Origin: Mactromeris polynyma
Taxonomy: Eukaryota > Mollusca > Bivalvia > Venerida > Mactridae
Direction: 5' to 3'
DNA length: 64,000 bases
Assembly: GCA_032209605.1 (NCBI GenBank)
Contig: JASFXZ010000038.1
Coordinates: forward strand, 2,790,001 to 2,854,000
Position numbers and translations under genes: made by a program. Shown in pieces: positions 30,235-41,524 of this stretch; positions within the stretch are counted from its first letter, which is position 1, and each line of letters starts with the position of its first letter. A model generated the notes under the pieces. The model did no database searches. It worked only from the letters and a program-made list of their open reading frames with translations, and was not told the origin of the DNA.

Positions 30235-30480
30235 ACCGTTTTTGTTGTTACCATAGTTATTGTTATAAATTCTTATCATTATTATAATTGTTATTTTTAT
30301 CAATTGCTATGATTATTATAACTGTTGTTGCTGTTGCTTTTACCATGATTATGAAGACGAATTATCATCACTAATAGTTGTTGTTATCATTGTTATTATC
30401 GTTCTTTCATCAATCTGTGTTATCGAACATGATTATTTATTATCGTATTTTTTGTTATCCGTGTGATCAATGTCATTGTG
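30235..30480. repeat. degenerate TTA/TTG low-complexity tract upstream of the receptor start
   Basis: Imperfect TTGTTATT, TTATCATTATTAT and GTTGTTGCTGTTGC strings follow one another for about 250 bases directly 5' of the signal-peptide exon. It is a decayed trinucleotide-like tract. The 19 extra in-frame codons before the signal-peptide Met run into it and are probably not coding. Confidence 0.5.
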
Positions 30481-31744
30481 TAAATTTCATATTTCAACGT
30501 CATCATTCAGAAGTATTGTTTTTGTTATCCTAATAACTTGACACCATGAGCCAGTTGCACTGTACGTTTCATCTGCTAATCATTGAATATGTGAATAATT
30601 CAGGTAGATTCAATTTTCGCACCTGGTTTTTCATACTGTTGCATATAAATACATATCACAATATCGTGAAGCTAATGTAAACTTTAGATGAGAATCACTC
30701 GTTGCGTAGAAACACTCTTTGAACATGTTGACGAAACTCAGTATCTCCCGCCTCGGTGGGTTACTTCCCTTACAGTAATAATAAGGTATCGCTAAGGGAG
30801 AAAGTGTATACGGCACAGGAGATCGTTACGAGTTATTTCCCTTTATCATTTTTAGAGTTATCTCCCTTTATCCGTTCTAAATATGTATATATATATATAT
30901 AGTACATCATATACTATAGAAGGGATAATAGGAGATTACCATTGCATGGATAAAGGGAGAAAACTCGTGACATTATCATGTGTCGTAAACAATGTTTAAT
31001 CCACAAGCTATCCATTTTCGCGATTTTTACTGGTCACATGAATCACGTATAAGTGCTGTTTTATTAATCGCGAACGTATGAGTATCACCTGGACCGTTCC
31101 ATTTCAAAATAGGTGTATCAATATATTTGTATTTGTCCGTAAGCTTGACGGAGAAAAGGCTACGGTTGTGTTTTGATAGAATGGTTAACCAAAAAGCAGT
31201 TTTGATTTTTACGCACCAGATACCTTAATTGACATGGATCTGTCCTGAGAGTTCACTAACCTGTTCGCGATCAATCTAACAGCACTATATAAAGTAAAGT
31301 TTTTTTCAGTTAAAAGAAATGTTGCGTTCTACATTTTGCGCACGAGAATCACGTAATATTTTGGGAAAAGTAATTTATCATCCAGTCACCAGCATAAATC
31401 AACCGTTGACTGTGAAATAATGATTACATCATGCCGTGTCTGATGTTTGCCACAAAAATGACTGAGATTGATATTATAATATAAAATAAATGATAAATCT
31501 TGTCTTGTGAGTTTAGCTCGTAACTTGAAGTCGCGTACCACAGCAATTTATTTCAATTATACAAACGACGATTTAGTATTTTCTATCATTTATTATACGG
31601 TTCTCAAGCACAGATTTGTGTGCAAAGATACTTCACTAATGTTCATCTCACGGTATTCTTGCCGTCTCTAGCTGTAATGTATATACATCTTAAGATGTTT
31701 CCTGTGAACTTCTTGTAGACATACCTATATTATTTTACAAATGC
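30480..31744. other. 5' flank of the nAChR gene
   Basis: No coding exon is seen. It contains the short words GTTATCTCCCTTTATC (around 30850) and a TATATATATATAT run (30888). A promoter is expected somewhere here, but no TATA or initiator stands out. Confidence 0.35.
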
Positions 31745-34127
31745 CAATCTCCTACGCAGTGATCTCCACTTAAATATATCGGTAGCATAGAGTAACTATT
31801 TCCTACGAAGTGATGTCCCCTTACCTATATCGGTAGCGTGGAGTAACAATCTCCCACGCAGTGATCTCCCCTTACATATATCGGTAGCATAGAGTAACAC
31901 TCTCATAGGCAGTGATCTCCCCTTACATATATCGGTAGCATAGAGTAACACTCTCATAGGCAGTGATCTCCCCTTACATATATCGGTAGCATAGAGTAAC
32001 ACTCTCATAGGCAGTGATCTCCCCTTACATATATCGGTAGCATAGAGTAAATATCTCCTACGCAGTGATCTCCCCTTACCTATATCGGTAGCATAGAGTA
32101 ACAATCTCCTACGCAGTGATCTCCCCTTACATATATCGATAGCATAGAGTAACACTCTCATAGGCAGTGATCTCCCCTTACATATATCGGTAGCATAGAG
32201 TAAATATCTCCTACGCAGTGATCTCCCCTTACCTATATCGGTAGCATAGAGTAACAATCTCCTACGCAGTGATCTCCCCTTATAGAAATCGGTAGCATAG
32301 AGTAACAATCTCCTACGCAGTGATCTCCCCTTACCTATATCGGTAGCATAGAGTAACACTCTCATATGCAGTGATCTCCCCTAACATATATCGGTAGCAT
32401 AGAGTAACAATCTCCTACGCAGTGATCTCCCCTTACATATATCGGTAGCATAGAGAAACAATCTCCCACGCAGTGATCTCCCCTTACATATATCGGTAGC
32501 ATAGAGAAACAATCTCGTATGCAGTGATCTCCCCTTACCTATATCGGTAGCGTGGAGTAACAATCTCCCACGCAGTGATCTCCCCTTACATATATCGGTA
32601 GCATAGAGAAACAATCTCGTATGCAGTGATCTCCCCTTACATATATCGGTAGCATAGAGTAACACTCTCATAGGCAGTGATCTCCCCTTACATATATCGG
32701 TAGCATAGAGTAACACTCTCATAGGCAGTGATCTCCCCTTACATATATCGGTAGCATAGAGTAACACTCTCATAGGCAGTGATCTCCCCTTACATATATC
32801 GGTAGCATAGAGTAACACTCTCATAGGCAGTGATCTCCCCTTACATATATCGGTAGCATAGAGTAAATATCTCCTACGCAGTGATCTCCCCTTACCTATA
32901 TCGGTAGCATAGAGTAACAATCTCCTACGCAGTGATCTCCCCTTACATATATCGATAGCATAGAGTAACACTCTCATAGGCAGTGATCTCCCCTTACATA
33001 TATCGGTAGCATAGAGTAAATATCTCCTACGCAGTGATCTCCCCTTACCTATATCGGTAGCATAGAGTAACAATCTCCTACGCAGTGATCTCCCCTTATA
33101 GATATCGGTAGCATAGAGTAACAATCTCCTACGCAGTGATCTCCCCTTACCTATATCGGTAGCATAGAGTAACACTCTCATATGCAGTGATCTCCCCTAA
33201 CATATATCGGTAGCATAGAGTAACAATCTCCTACGCAGTGATCTCCCCTTACATATATCGGTAGCATAGAGAAACAATCTCCCACGCAGTGATCTCCCCT
33301 TACATATATCGGTAGCATAGAGAAACAATCTCGTATGCAGTGATCTCCCCTTACCTATATCGGTAGCGTGGAGTAACAATCTCCCACGCAGTGATCTCCC
33401 CTTACATATATCGGTAGCATAGAGAAACAATCTCGTATGCAGTGATCTCCCCTTACATATATCGGTAGCATAGAGTAACACTCTCATAGGCAGTGATCTC
33501 CCCTTACATATATCGGTAGCATAGAGTAACACTCTCATAGGCAGTGATCTCCCCTTACATATATCGGTAGCATAGAGTAACACTCTCATAGGCAGTGATC
33601 TCCCCTTACATATATCGGTAGCATAGAGTAACACTCTCATAGGCAGTGATCTCCCCTTACATATATCGGTAGCATAGAGTAAATATCTCCTACGCAGTGA
33701 TCTCCCCTTACCTATATCGGTAGCATAGAGTAACAATCTCCTACGCAGTGATCTCCCCTTACATATATCGATAGCATAGAGTAACACTCTCATAGGCAGT
33801 GATCTCCCCTTACATATATCGGTAGCATAGAGTAAATATCTCCTACGCAGTGATCTCCCCTTATAGATATCGGTAGCATAGAGTAACAATCTCCTACGCA
33901 GTGATCTCCCCTTACCTATATCGGTAGCATAGAGTAACACTCTCATATGCAGTGATCTCCCCTAACATATATCGGTAGCATAGAGTAACAATCTCCTACG
34001 CAGTGATCTCCCCTACCTATATCGGTAGCATAGAGTAAATATCCCCTACGCAGTGATCTCCCCTTATATATATCGGTAGAATAGACTTACAATCACCTAC
34101 GCAGTGATCTCCCCTTATAGATATGGG
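31745..34127. repeat. 51-bp satellite array, about 47 units, with 16-unit higher-order repeat
   Basis: The unit is CTACGCAGTGATCTCCCCTT plus ACATATATCGGTAGCATAGA plus GTAACAATCTC, with variants in the last third (CTCATAGGC, GTATGC, CCCACGC). Because 51 is a multiple of three, the minus strand stays open for long stretches as 17-residue repeats (LLYATDI.KGRSL...). These frames start and stop only where a variant unit makes or breaks a stop, so they are a by-product. Blocks ending at 33181 and 33946 are nearly identical, and a third diverged block ends at 32365; the second pair is 816 bases apart in phase (16 units), with one unit lost from the last block. Confidence 0.93.
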
Positions 34128-34129
34128 AG

Positions 34130-34427
34130 ATACTGTAGCGTAGCGTAAGCGAGTAATCGACAATCGCTGTACTGCAAGGGAAGATAACCGGTGCGTGGAG
34201 TTTGGTAGAGTAATCGAGTAGCCGGTGTGTGTGGTTTTGGTAGAGCAATCGAGAAGCCGGTGCGTTGAGTTTGGTAGAGTTATTGAGTTACCGATTCAAG
34301 GATTTTGTACAAATGATACAGCTAGAATTGTACGTATATGTCATAGCAAGGATGTCTATAAATAACGTTCTTGAACATGTATTTGAGTTTTGCGCCGTTT
34401 ATCGACAGCATTTCAGTTATGCACAAC
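34130..34427. repeat. short imperfect repeat at the satellite edge
   Basis: GTGCGTGGAGTTTGGTAGAG, GTGTGTGTGGTTTTGGTAGA and GTGCGTTGAGTTTGGTAGAG recur about 40 bases apart between 34190 and 34280, linked by TAATCGAGTAGCCG-like strings. It is a three-unit degenerate tandem. Confidence 0.5.
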
Positions 34428-34622
34428 AGACAGTTGTCCTATCCCGTGTTTCTGGGCAACCACAGTACAAACATGTTCTTTTACAAACATTAGAAATACC
34501 GCCCGACATGACTCAGAGGTGCAGGACAAATCCACCAAGTTGTCAAGGAAAACATACACCCCAGCCGCTGTTCGAATCTATAACCTTCACAGTGAAAGTA
34601 GAGTGCTCTAACGGATAGGCTC
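34428..34622 (-). mobile_element. tRNA-derived SINE, family B (complete copy)
   Basis: On the minus strand the head has TATCCGTTAGAGCACTCTAC (A box) and ATAGATTCGAACAGC (B box), then a body with TTTGTCCTGCACCTCTGAGT and ending GTTGCCCAGAAACACGGG. The CCTCTGA and GGTTGCCCAG-like parts recur at 45170, 53230 and 58257. Confidence 0.6.
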
Positions 34623-35232
34623 TGTTCACAACGACCCGATTTGTTACATACAAATACTAACTTTCCGATTAAACTGAAATGTCAGCTGTATTGCAATTAT
34701 ACGTCACATTTTAGTCGGCATCCGCTGTTTGCTAAAATAGCATGCTTATAAAGGAAGAGAATGCGCACTTACTGTGTCAAACGAGATAAACTCGTTCGTA
34801 CTCTTCTTCACTTGTAAACTTTGACCCCTTATTTCCGTTGTTCCGAGTATTGCTCACGGCGCTCGAGTGCACCAAATTGATTTTATATTATCGGATGTTA
34901 TTGTTTATTCAAAGCTCTTGCACTTGCATTTCTTGATTATTTTGATATTATTTATGACATGGTTAACAAATATTGTACAAAATACCAAATTTGCAACCAT
35001 GCATTATTAACAAGGCCCTGTCTGGTGTCAAGCGCCCGATAACCTCAGCTCATATCGCTACAAAGAGAAAACAAAAACCGCTGATAATTCTTTCACTAAC
35101 CAAATAAAATGTCATCCAATACAATTTCTGTCCGAAGAACTGCAATGCACTTTTGTTATTCGAGAGATTTTTATTTCTCAGCAACGCAGAGTTTCATATC
35201 TTAATACAAATGATAGAACAGTAAATCTGGTA
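34623..35232. other. intergenic, nothing recognised
   Basis: AT-rich sequence with no coding exon or element ends visible. Confidence 0.35.
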
Positions 35233-35407
35233 CAGTAAAACTTAAAGACTACCTCGTAATTAATGCAACCTCGATATTGAGACCATATTTTTAATGGACC
35301 AGTTTATAATATTTCTTCCATACTTCAACCCGCTTCTCAGACCACCTCACACATAAGACCGACTTGCTTCAGAACCAATGCTGATCATTATAATTGAGGT
35401 TGAACTG
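35233..35407. mobile_element. TA-flanked MITE, CAGTAAAACTTAAAGACTAC start
   Basis: Starts CAGTAAAACTTAAAGACTAC and ends ATTGAGGTTGAACTG, with TA on both sides (35231-35232, 35408-35409). The ends are only partly complementary. It has 'CTCGATATTGAGACC' and 'CTCAGACCACCTC' phrases like the element at 26695. Non-coding. Confidence 0.5.
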
Positions 35408-35484
35408 TAGTGCCACATAGAGGCCGTGTCGCATTTAGTCCCCGTACGATCTTAATGCGTGACGCATTTAGGTCGCAACGAGGC

Positions 35485-35540
35485 GAACTATATATGCGGC
35501 GAAAAGGCATACTATATATGCGGCGAAAAGGCATGGTCAT
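35485..35540 (+). repeat. 29-bp direct duplication
   Basis: ACTATATATGCGGCGAAAAG plus GCAT occurs twice in tandem. It sits in a short CG-richer stretch beginning near 35410. Confidence 0.6.
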
Positions 35541-35579
35541 GCCGCATTTAGATATCTTATGTACTGTCCTATTTAAAGT

Positions 35580-35900
35580 CATCATCGTCATCAACATTAT
35601 CATTGATCACATTTGATCATCATCACCGATAATCCATTACACATTATCGATTATTGATCAATATCAATTTATCAACAATAATCGAACACCTGTTATCAAA
35701 AAATGATCACTAATTAGCGATCACCTCCTAACACCGATAATCGATAACCGTCATCGATCACAAATAATCGATTACCGACCACTGATTATCGATCTGCGAT
35801 TTATAAATCAATTACAGATTATCAACTATGGATCACCTATCATTGATTAATGATCACCGATTATCGATCAATGGTCACCGCTATCGATACATGATCGTCA
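35580..35900. repeat. cryptic ATCGAT/TGATCA-rich tract
   Basis: Over about 320 bases the words GATCA, ATCGAT, CGATAATCGAT, CACCGAT and TTATCAA follow one another with 7-15 base spacing on both strands, almost every one self-complementary. No clean period can be defined. It reads like a decayed microsatellite or palindrome-rich repeat. No gene. Confidence 0.6.
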
Positions 35901-36450
35901 TTTAACGATATCTGACATCACTTTTGCTTACTTTTTGTCGATCATACTGTTGAAATAATCAACTTTTAAAGTTATCAATAAATACTCCTCACGATGAAAC
36001 ATTCAGGAGTAGAGATGGAACATACAAAAGTTAGCTACATTTGTATTAACATCGAGACCCTTAGAAGTCGTAGCATACGGAAAGCGGGGAAAAGGTAGGA
36101 TTTTAGAATGGTTTTTTTTCATTACGGTTTCTTTTTGTCACCTGACATATTATCCCCATATCATACAGTTGAATAACATAATATCATGGGCCAGTTCGGT
36201 GTATGTTTAATAAAATAAAATAAAATATGCTAAAATGAAATAGTTTGGTAAGTGTTGCTTGATTTAAACCCGATCAACATCTTCGAGCAGTAAAAAGCGA
36301 ATAACCATTAACATATTATTTGATCACATCGCCACAATTGCAGAAGGAAGTACCCCGTTTCAAATTGATTTTGTAGTGCGATAGACTGCGCTAGACGGTG
36401 ATTCATGATAAATCGAGTACTTACTAAATGTGCTCTGTAGAACGCACTTT
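35901..36450. other. intergenic, nothing recognised
   Basis: AT-rich, with a short AATAAAATAAAATA run near 36210. No coding exon. Confidence 0.35.
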
Positions 36451-36613
36451 AAATGGTATTTATCTAATCCTTTGATATTTTTGTTATTTTTCATGGGCCA
36501 TATACCCTTATCTGTGGCTCCTAGCCCTTTGTCTGATTCACGTTCAACATACCTTTACAATGGCCCTGACCTACATTAGACAAACATATCAAAGGATTAG
36601 ATAAATACCATTT
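36451..36613. repeat. perfect 28-bp inverted repeat
   Basis: 36451-36478 (AAATGGTATTTATCTAATCC then TTTGATAT) is exactly complementary to 36586-36613, with 107 bases between. It lies at the 5' edge of the LINE ORF1 remnant and may be a MITE or an inversion formed during LINE insertion. Confidence 0.7.
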
Positions 36614-36689
36614 AATGCTCAATTTCACTTCCAGAAACATCAATAATATTGAGTTAATTAGATAATTAGTGCATGTTTTATGTAGCAAA

Positions 36690-37399
36690 TCAGTTGGAAT
36701 AAGTAATGCAGCACGTAAGAAAAACAATAGCAAAAAAGGTAAACGACATCTGTCTTCACCAGATAATAGCATCATTCTTCCTGAGTAACGACAAGCAAAT
36801 ATTAAATCTCCAACAACATTGATTAGTGATCCACAACCAACAGTATATAACAACATGTCTACTCCGGGATACGTACAGCCAATGAACATGACCAACATGT
36901 CAAACATGAACAATTATCAAACTCCAGTAGGTGTGTTTTATACTCCACCACCACATCCAGTCCAACAGCAGCAGCAGCAGAAGCAACAACAACAACAACA
37001 ATACTTTAATCATCTGCAGTCACCACAACCTCATGTTCAACAATTCAGTGATAATTTCCAACAACTTGTCATTGAGAGACTGAATTCAATGGACACACGA
37101 TTAACTAAATTGGTCTCAATTGAACAACACAGTTGTCCTCTCTTTCAAAAAGATTTGCGTCAATTGATACAAGAGTCACAACTCTTGAAGTGAATTCGAG
37201 AGATACCAATTCTAGAATAACTCACGTTGAGGCAAGCAGAGCGTATGATTCTCAAATTTCAGACGAAATTCAGTTTAAACAGTCTGAGCTCGAGTCGTCT
37301 CTTAAGAGGGAGCGTGATCGTATTACAAAGATGGAAGCTAATATTAGTTCTCTGAAAACAATCCCAGAAGAAATGAATGATATCAAGTCAATGTTATGA
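36690..37399 (+). pseudogene. LINE ORF1 (coiled-coil protein) remnant
   Basis: Coding-like sequence runs from a lysine-rich segment (ISNAARKKNSKKGKRHLSS, then a stop near 36787) through a Met/Asn/Pro-rich part with a polyglutamine run (CAG/CAA, 36966-37001) into heptad-like helices: RLNSMDTRLTKLVSIEQ, a frame break at about 37135-37170, then RFASIDTRVTTLEVNSRDT and SELESSLKRERDRITKMEA. Repeated 'DTR.T.L' coiled coils are typical of ORF1 RNA-binding proteins of invertebrate LINEs; this is my reading of style, not a database match. It has one stop, one frameshift and no ORF2 after it. Confidence 0.55.
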
Positions 37400-37489
37400 C
37401 AAAATTGACCCTTCCTCATTCGCACTGTAGCCACGCCCACCTTAGCAACAGGTGCTGGTTGTAACTACGTTAGACAAGCGCTTTACAAA

Positions 37490-37675
37490 ATGGCGACCGA
37501 CTATGATAAACGTAATGTCATTTTGGAGTGTCTTCCAAGCGAATTTGCGTTGAATTATCTTTGTGATCAAACTTTGACGTTGCATTTTACTCCTGCCTGG
37601 TTTCCTGATAAGAAAATAGTACGCAAAACCGTCCGTGACAGACCAAAAATGATCAAAGAAAAATCAACATCATAG
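37490..37675 (+). CDS. small unrecognised ORF with gene-like start
   Basis: Sixty-one residues start MATDYDKRNVILECLPSEF and end in a stop at 37673. The start context is good (AAAATGGCG), and upstream there is a GC-richer stretch with CCACGCCCACC (37431), as in a CpG-type promoter. No domain is recognised. It could be the first exon of an unseen gene or a repeat fragment; no convincing donor was found. Confidence 0.25.
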   Translation: MATDYDKRNVILECLPSEFALNYLCDQTLTLHFTPAWFPDKKIVRKTVRDRPKMIKEKSTS

Positions 37676-38496
37676 CTAAGCGTCGGACTTATTTTATACT
37701 ACAGCGACAAAAAATGCACAAAATAGACATCTTTTGGATAATATAAGGATATTTTGTAATGTCTATGATAATCTGACATCAAAAATATTTGTTAAAAGTC
37801 CATGCGGTAAATATTTTGTTTTGATATTGACAAAAAAGTATGTTTAATAAATGATTTAGAGAGTAGACAGACATTACAATATTAGGATTTTCTCAAATCA
37901 TCAATAAACCATTCACATGTGGAAGAATTCTCATCATCTGATAATCGATACTGCGCAAAATTGCCTATATAGAACTATGAAGGATTTTAGCTTCAAATTA
38001 GTATAACTTTTTATCCGTTAAAGATATTAAATAAATGCAAACGGTTTTGGAATGTTTCAATATTCCCCTTCATTCAAATAGTTTATCTTTTATTTGAAAC
38101 AAAAGTAAAATGGTATTTTTTTAACTTTATAACAGTTACCAGTGCTATATAGAATATATAGGCGAAAAAATTTTACTCTGAAATTAATTTAATGTCATTT
38201 AAAAACGGTTAATGATATTAACAAGATGCAAATGGTCTCATAAACCATAATTATTTTTCTGTCAATTGGTATTTATTTTGTGAAAATATTTAAAGAGGAA
38301 AATGGTATTTTTTACACTTTAAATTTTTTTTTACAACGTTCGGAAATGATCGGAAGACCATCCGAGTATGACCGAAGTTTTATGGCACTTGATCTCTGGA
38401 TGGTCCCACTAGGGGTCCAGCAGCGATTATACAAGCTGTTAATTAACGATAAGTGCGCTTTATAGGATAGAATTAGGGGAAAATGTGACTTTTTAT
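37676..38496. other. intergenic, nothing recognised
   Basis: AT-rich. The phrase GATCGGAAGACCATCCGAG (38350) and TGGATGGTCCCACTAGGGG hint at a short inverted segment. No coding exon. Confidence 0.3.
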
Positions 38497-38990
38497 AGAA
38501 CAGAACAGAATGATTTATTAATATCTGGATTTAAGTATAATACTTATCATCCAATATATACAATTTACAATAATAATATTAACATACTCTATGAGAGTAA
38601 GTACATGTACATTTATACATACAACACAGTCAAACAAAATACTACAAATACACATGATAAACGACAGTGATACAATATGAATAAAAACAGCATTATATGT
38701 ATAACATCTAATCAAGAACTTAATAGATTAGTACATACTTTTATAGCACTTTGTAGATACATTATCAATCCTTTTAAAATAACATCATTATTAGAACTAA
38801 ATAATTGAACCAATTTATACATACTAGGTTTTCGCCAATAATATACAGCCTTGAAATAAAATATTGGTGTGGTTCATTATAGGGTGACAATAGATTGACT
38901 TTTTATTATGTCAAGGTGTGAAATCTAGAACAGTATAATTCGACTCCAATAAATATATTTTTATATGATATTGTTGAACTTTATATTTAA
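38497..38990 (-). mobile_element. LINE 3' UTR fragment, same family as 25010
   Basis: It starts TAGAACAGAACAGAATGATT, the reverse of the end at 25236. The minus-strand end is therefore here, with AATAAATCATTCTGTTCTGT. The body is AT-rich without ORFs. The 5' limit is uncertain. Confidence 0.45.
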
Positions 38991-39076
38991 AAGTGAAAAT
39001 TATGATATTAATGCTATTAATATTGTAAAATACAGATGTCACACTTATTTAGACAAATAGCCTGCATAACTTATAT

Positions 39077-39184
39077 CAAAGACCTAAATACCACAGATGC
39101 GCTGCTACTCGGCCAGATATAGTAAAATCTCTAGGAAAAGTTACCAGAATTTCCATTAGTTATTTTGTGGTATTTAGGTCTTTG
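39077..39184. mobile_element. 108-bp MITE with perfect 19-bp TIRs
   Basis: CAAAGACCTAAATACCACA (39077-39095) and TGTGGTATTTAGGTCTTTG (39166-39184) are exact complements. No target duplication is obvious. Non-coding. Confidence 0.6.
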
Positions 39185-41524
39185 CCCATATCCACTCTCA
39201 AATAATGGACAAGTAATTTGGTTAGATTACGATAGATTACACTAAGGAAAGTATAAAGCTAAAACAAATCTTTGACATTGGACAATAATACATCATGTAC
39301 AATTATAAGTACATGGTTATATACCGAATTTGAATACTCCTAAGTAAGCAGCAATTTGATTATTAGAACGAAGAATTTCACACTATGAACTACAAATGAA
39401 ACCCTATCAGTGACGGACAGCAGATGGCATAAACTGATATCAGAAGTAACAACGCCTCAAAGACAAATGACATGATGCATAATGTAATTATGTAGCGATT
39501 ATCTTCCATCTACCCGTTCCACTGCACATATCATGTATTCAATCGTCTTTGTTTGGATAGAGATCACTGTGGAATGCAATTCAGTTTGAACACCTATATT
39601 ATATGTTTTTGAATGGCATTGAGGGTACCTATTCACAGACATGAACACCTGATACCAGATCTGTAATTTATAATTGGCGTCAAACAATGGTTGTTAATGT
39701 AACATTCATTATAAGAACATTAACGATAGCAATACAGATTGCAAAACATTATATTTTGCAATAACATGTGAACATATTGATAATTGTAGGCACAATGACG
39801 GACATTTGTAAACATAAAGATTTGGGTGTGGGGATAGTGATCACACTTTATTATAGTCAGTCTTAATTTTAAGAATAACTTCAATCAAATGAGAGAAAAA
39901 AACTTTATTCAGTAAACACGCACTTAATCAGAGGAATGTCATACTTAATGTTAGGATTCATTGAGTTTATTCCCATTTCTTTTGTTTTGTTATTATCTGT
40001 TTATACAATCACTTGTAATCTTCATCTTCAAGGTATGACACATATTTCTAAAAATCCAGAAATTATGTCTTAAGAAACAAGGCCAGTTTTGGCTGGGACA
40101 AATTATATAATATTACGCAATAAACAATATTGTCCCCTTTGTGCACTATCTAGATATCAATCTTATTTAGACCCCTAATCAGCATTTCACAGTGTCTGGC
40201 CCAGTGGGAATCCAATATACAACCAATCAGTGTTTCCTGTCATCATCTGACACATATATACAGTATAGTTGAGAAGTGTTAAATATTTTTATAGACTTTA
40301 ACTAAAAGACCACTGATCAGGTCTGTGTTGAATGTTATACAATTTTTTTGTAAGAACTTAATTCAACATTGGTGTGATTTTAAGGGTTTAAACATGATAT
40401 ATTACTCATTTCTGCCCTATCATAAACTGTAAACACCAGTGAAAATGAAATCATAAAGAAATCAGAACTTTTCTAACTCTTATAAATTACGTTTAAAAGA
40501 AATACTCAACAATGAGTAACCAATACCAGTAAATTACCGGTATTTTCATTTTTTCACTAGTATTAACATAAGTAAAAATATTTTTTCTGCATACATGTTT
40601 ATGGTTATACAATTTTTTTATCTCAATAATTATTGATGTTATAATTGATTCTGTGCATTTTCAGTTTTGCAAACTAGGCCATTATAACTAATTTAACCAC
40701 CCTAAGCAAATGAAATATCAAAATACTTACTTACATGCTGGTAAAAGTCAAATATTGTAGTTTATCAAAACAATATAATGTTCATTCAACACGCAGATAT
40801 ATTGATCATATCAGACATTTATATAAACTCCAACTTATTAAAACCAGAAGATGAGAAGGATAGTTTGTCGAAATATACCTTCACTGCTTTCTTATTATTG
40901 ATACGAATAACATAATTAAGCAAATCAGTTGTTGCTTGCAAATGTATGTAAAACAAACATATTTTAAGTTGTTACATTGTGTTTATTCATCTTTTAGGGC
41001 TATACTTTTCATTAACGTCTAATGTCTGCCTCCTCGAAGTAAAGACGATACAAATAAATATTTCATTTTTTGTAGTCTCTCCGGATTTCTGCTGTCCGAG
41101 TTACACAATCCGTAGCTGCATCTTTTCACCATTGTCACATATTAACATAATATAATATATTCACAATGCTATCAGGAATCAATTTTGTTTTTGTTTTGTA
41201 AATACTAATGCTACGGATGTTATAAATACTTAAATATTGATCATGCGTAAACAAATTAAAATATGTTTGATTACTACTTGTATTGATATTCAATTCATTC
41301 ATGTATTATTATTTCTATGTCAGTTTTGTATTAACGTGGGATTTGTTAATGTTAATATGCTCTCCCCCGGAACGGAAAATACCGGACATTGTATTGATGT
41401 ACTTGTACATATCCCCTTACTGTATACATGTATACGTCGGTGAAATAAAAGTAAAGTTGTTGTTGTATTAAACCTTATTTTTTATCGCGCAGTAATCTCT
41501 TCCTGTTAGCTAAGGTTTGTCTAA
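39185..41524. other. AT-rich intergenic sequence
   Basis: No coding exon, tandem repeat or element with clear ends. Both strands were read. Confidence 0.35.

Noticed and set aside
31796..33946. Three long minus-strand ORFs (189, 266, 249 codons) of arginine-rich repeats
   Set aside because: They are by-products of a 51-bp satellite whose period is divisible by three. There is no unique sequence, splice partner or plausible start.
31745..34127. CRISPR-like array
   Set aside because: Units are direct head-to-tail copies with no unique spacers, in a eukaryotic sequence.
34265..34618. 117-codon plus-strand ORF
   Set aside because: Most of it is the reverse of SINE family B.
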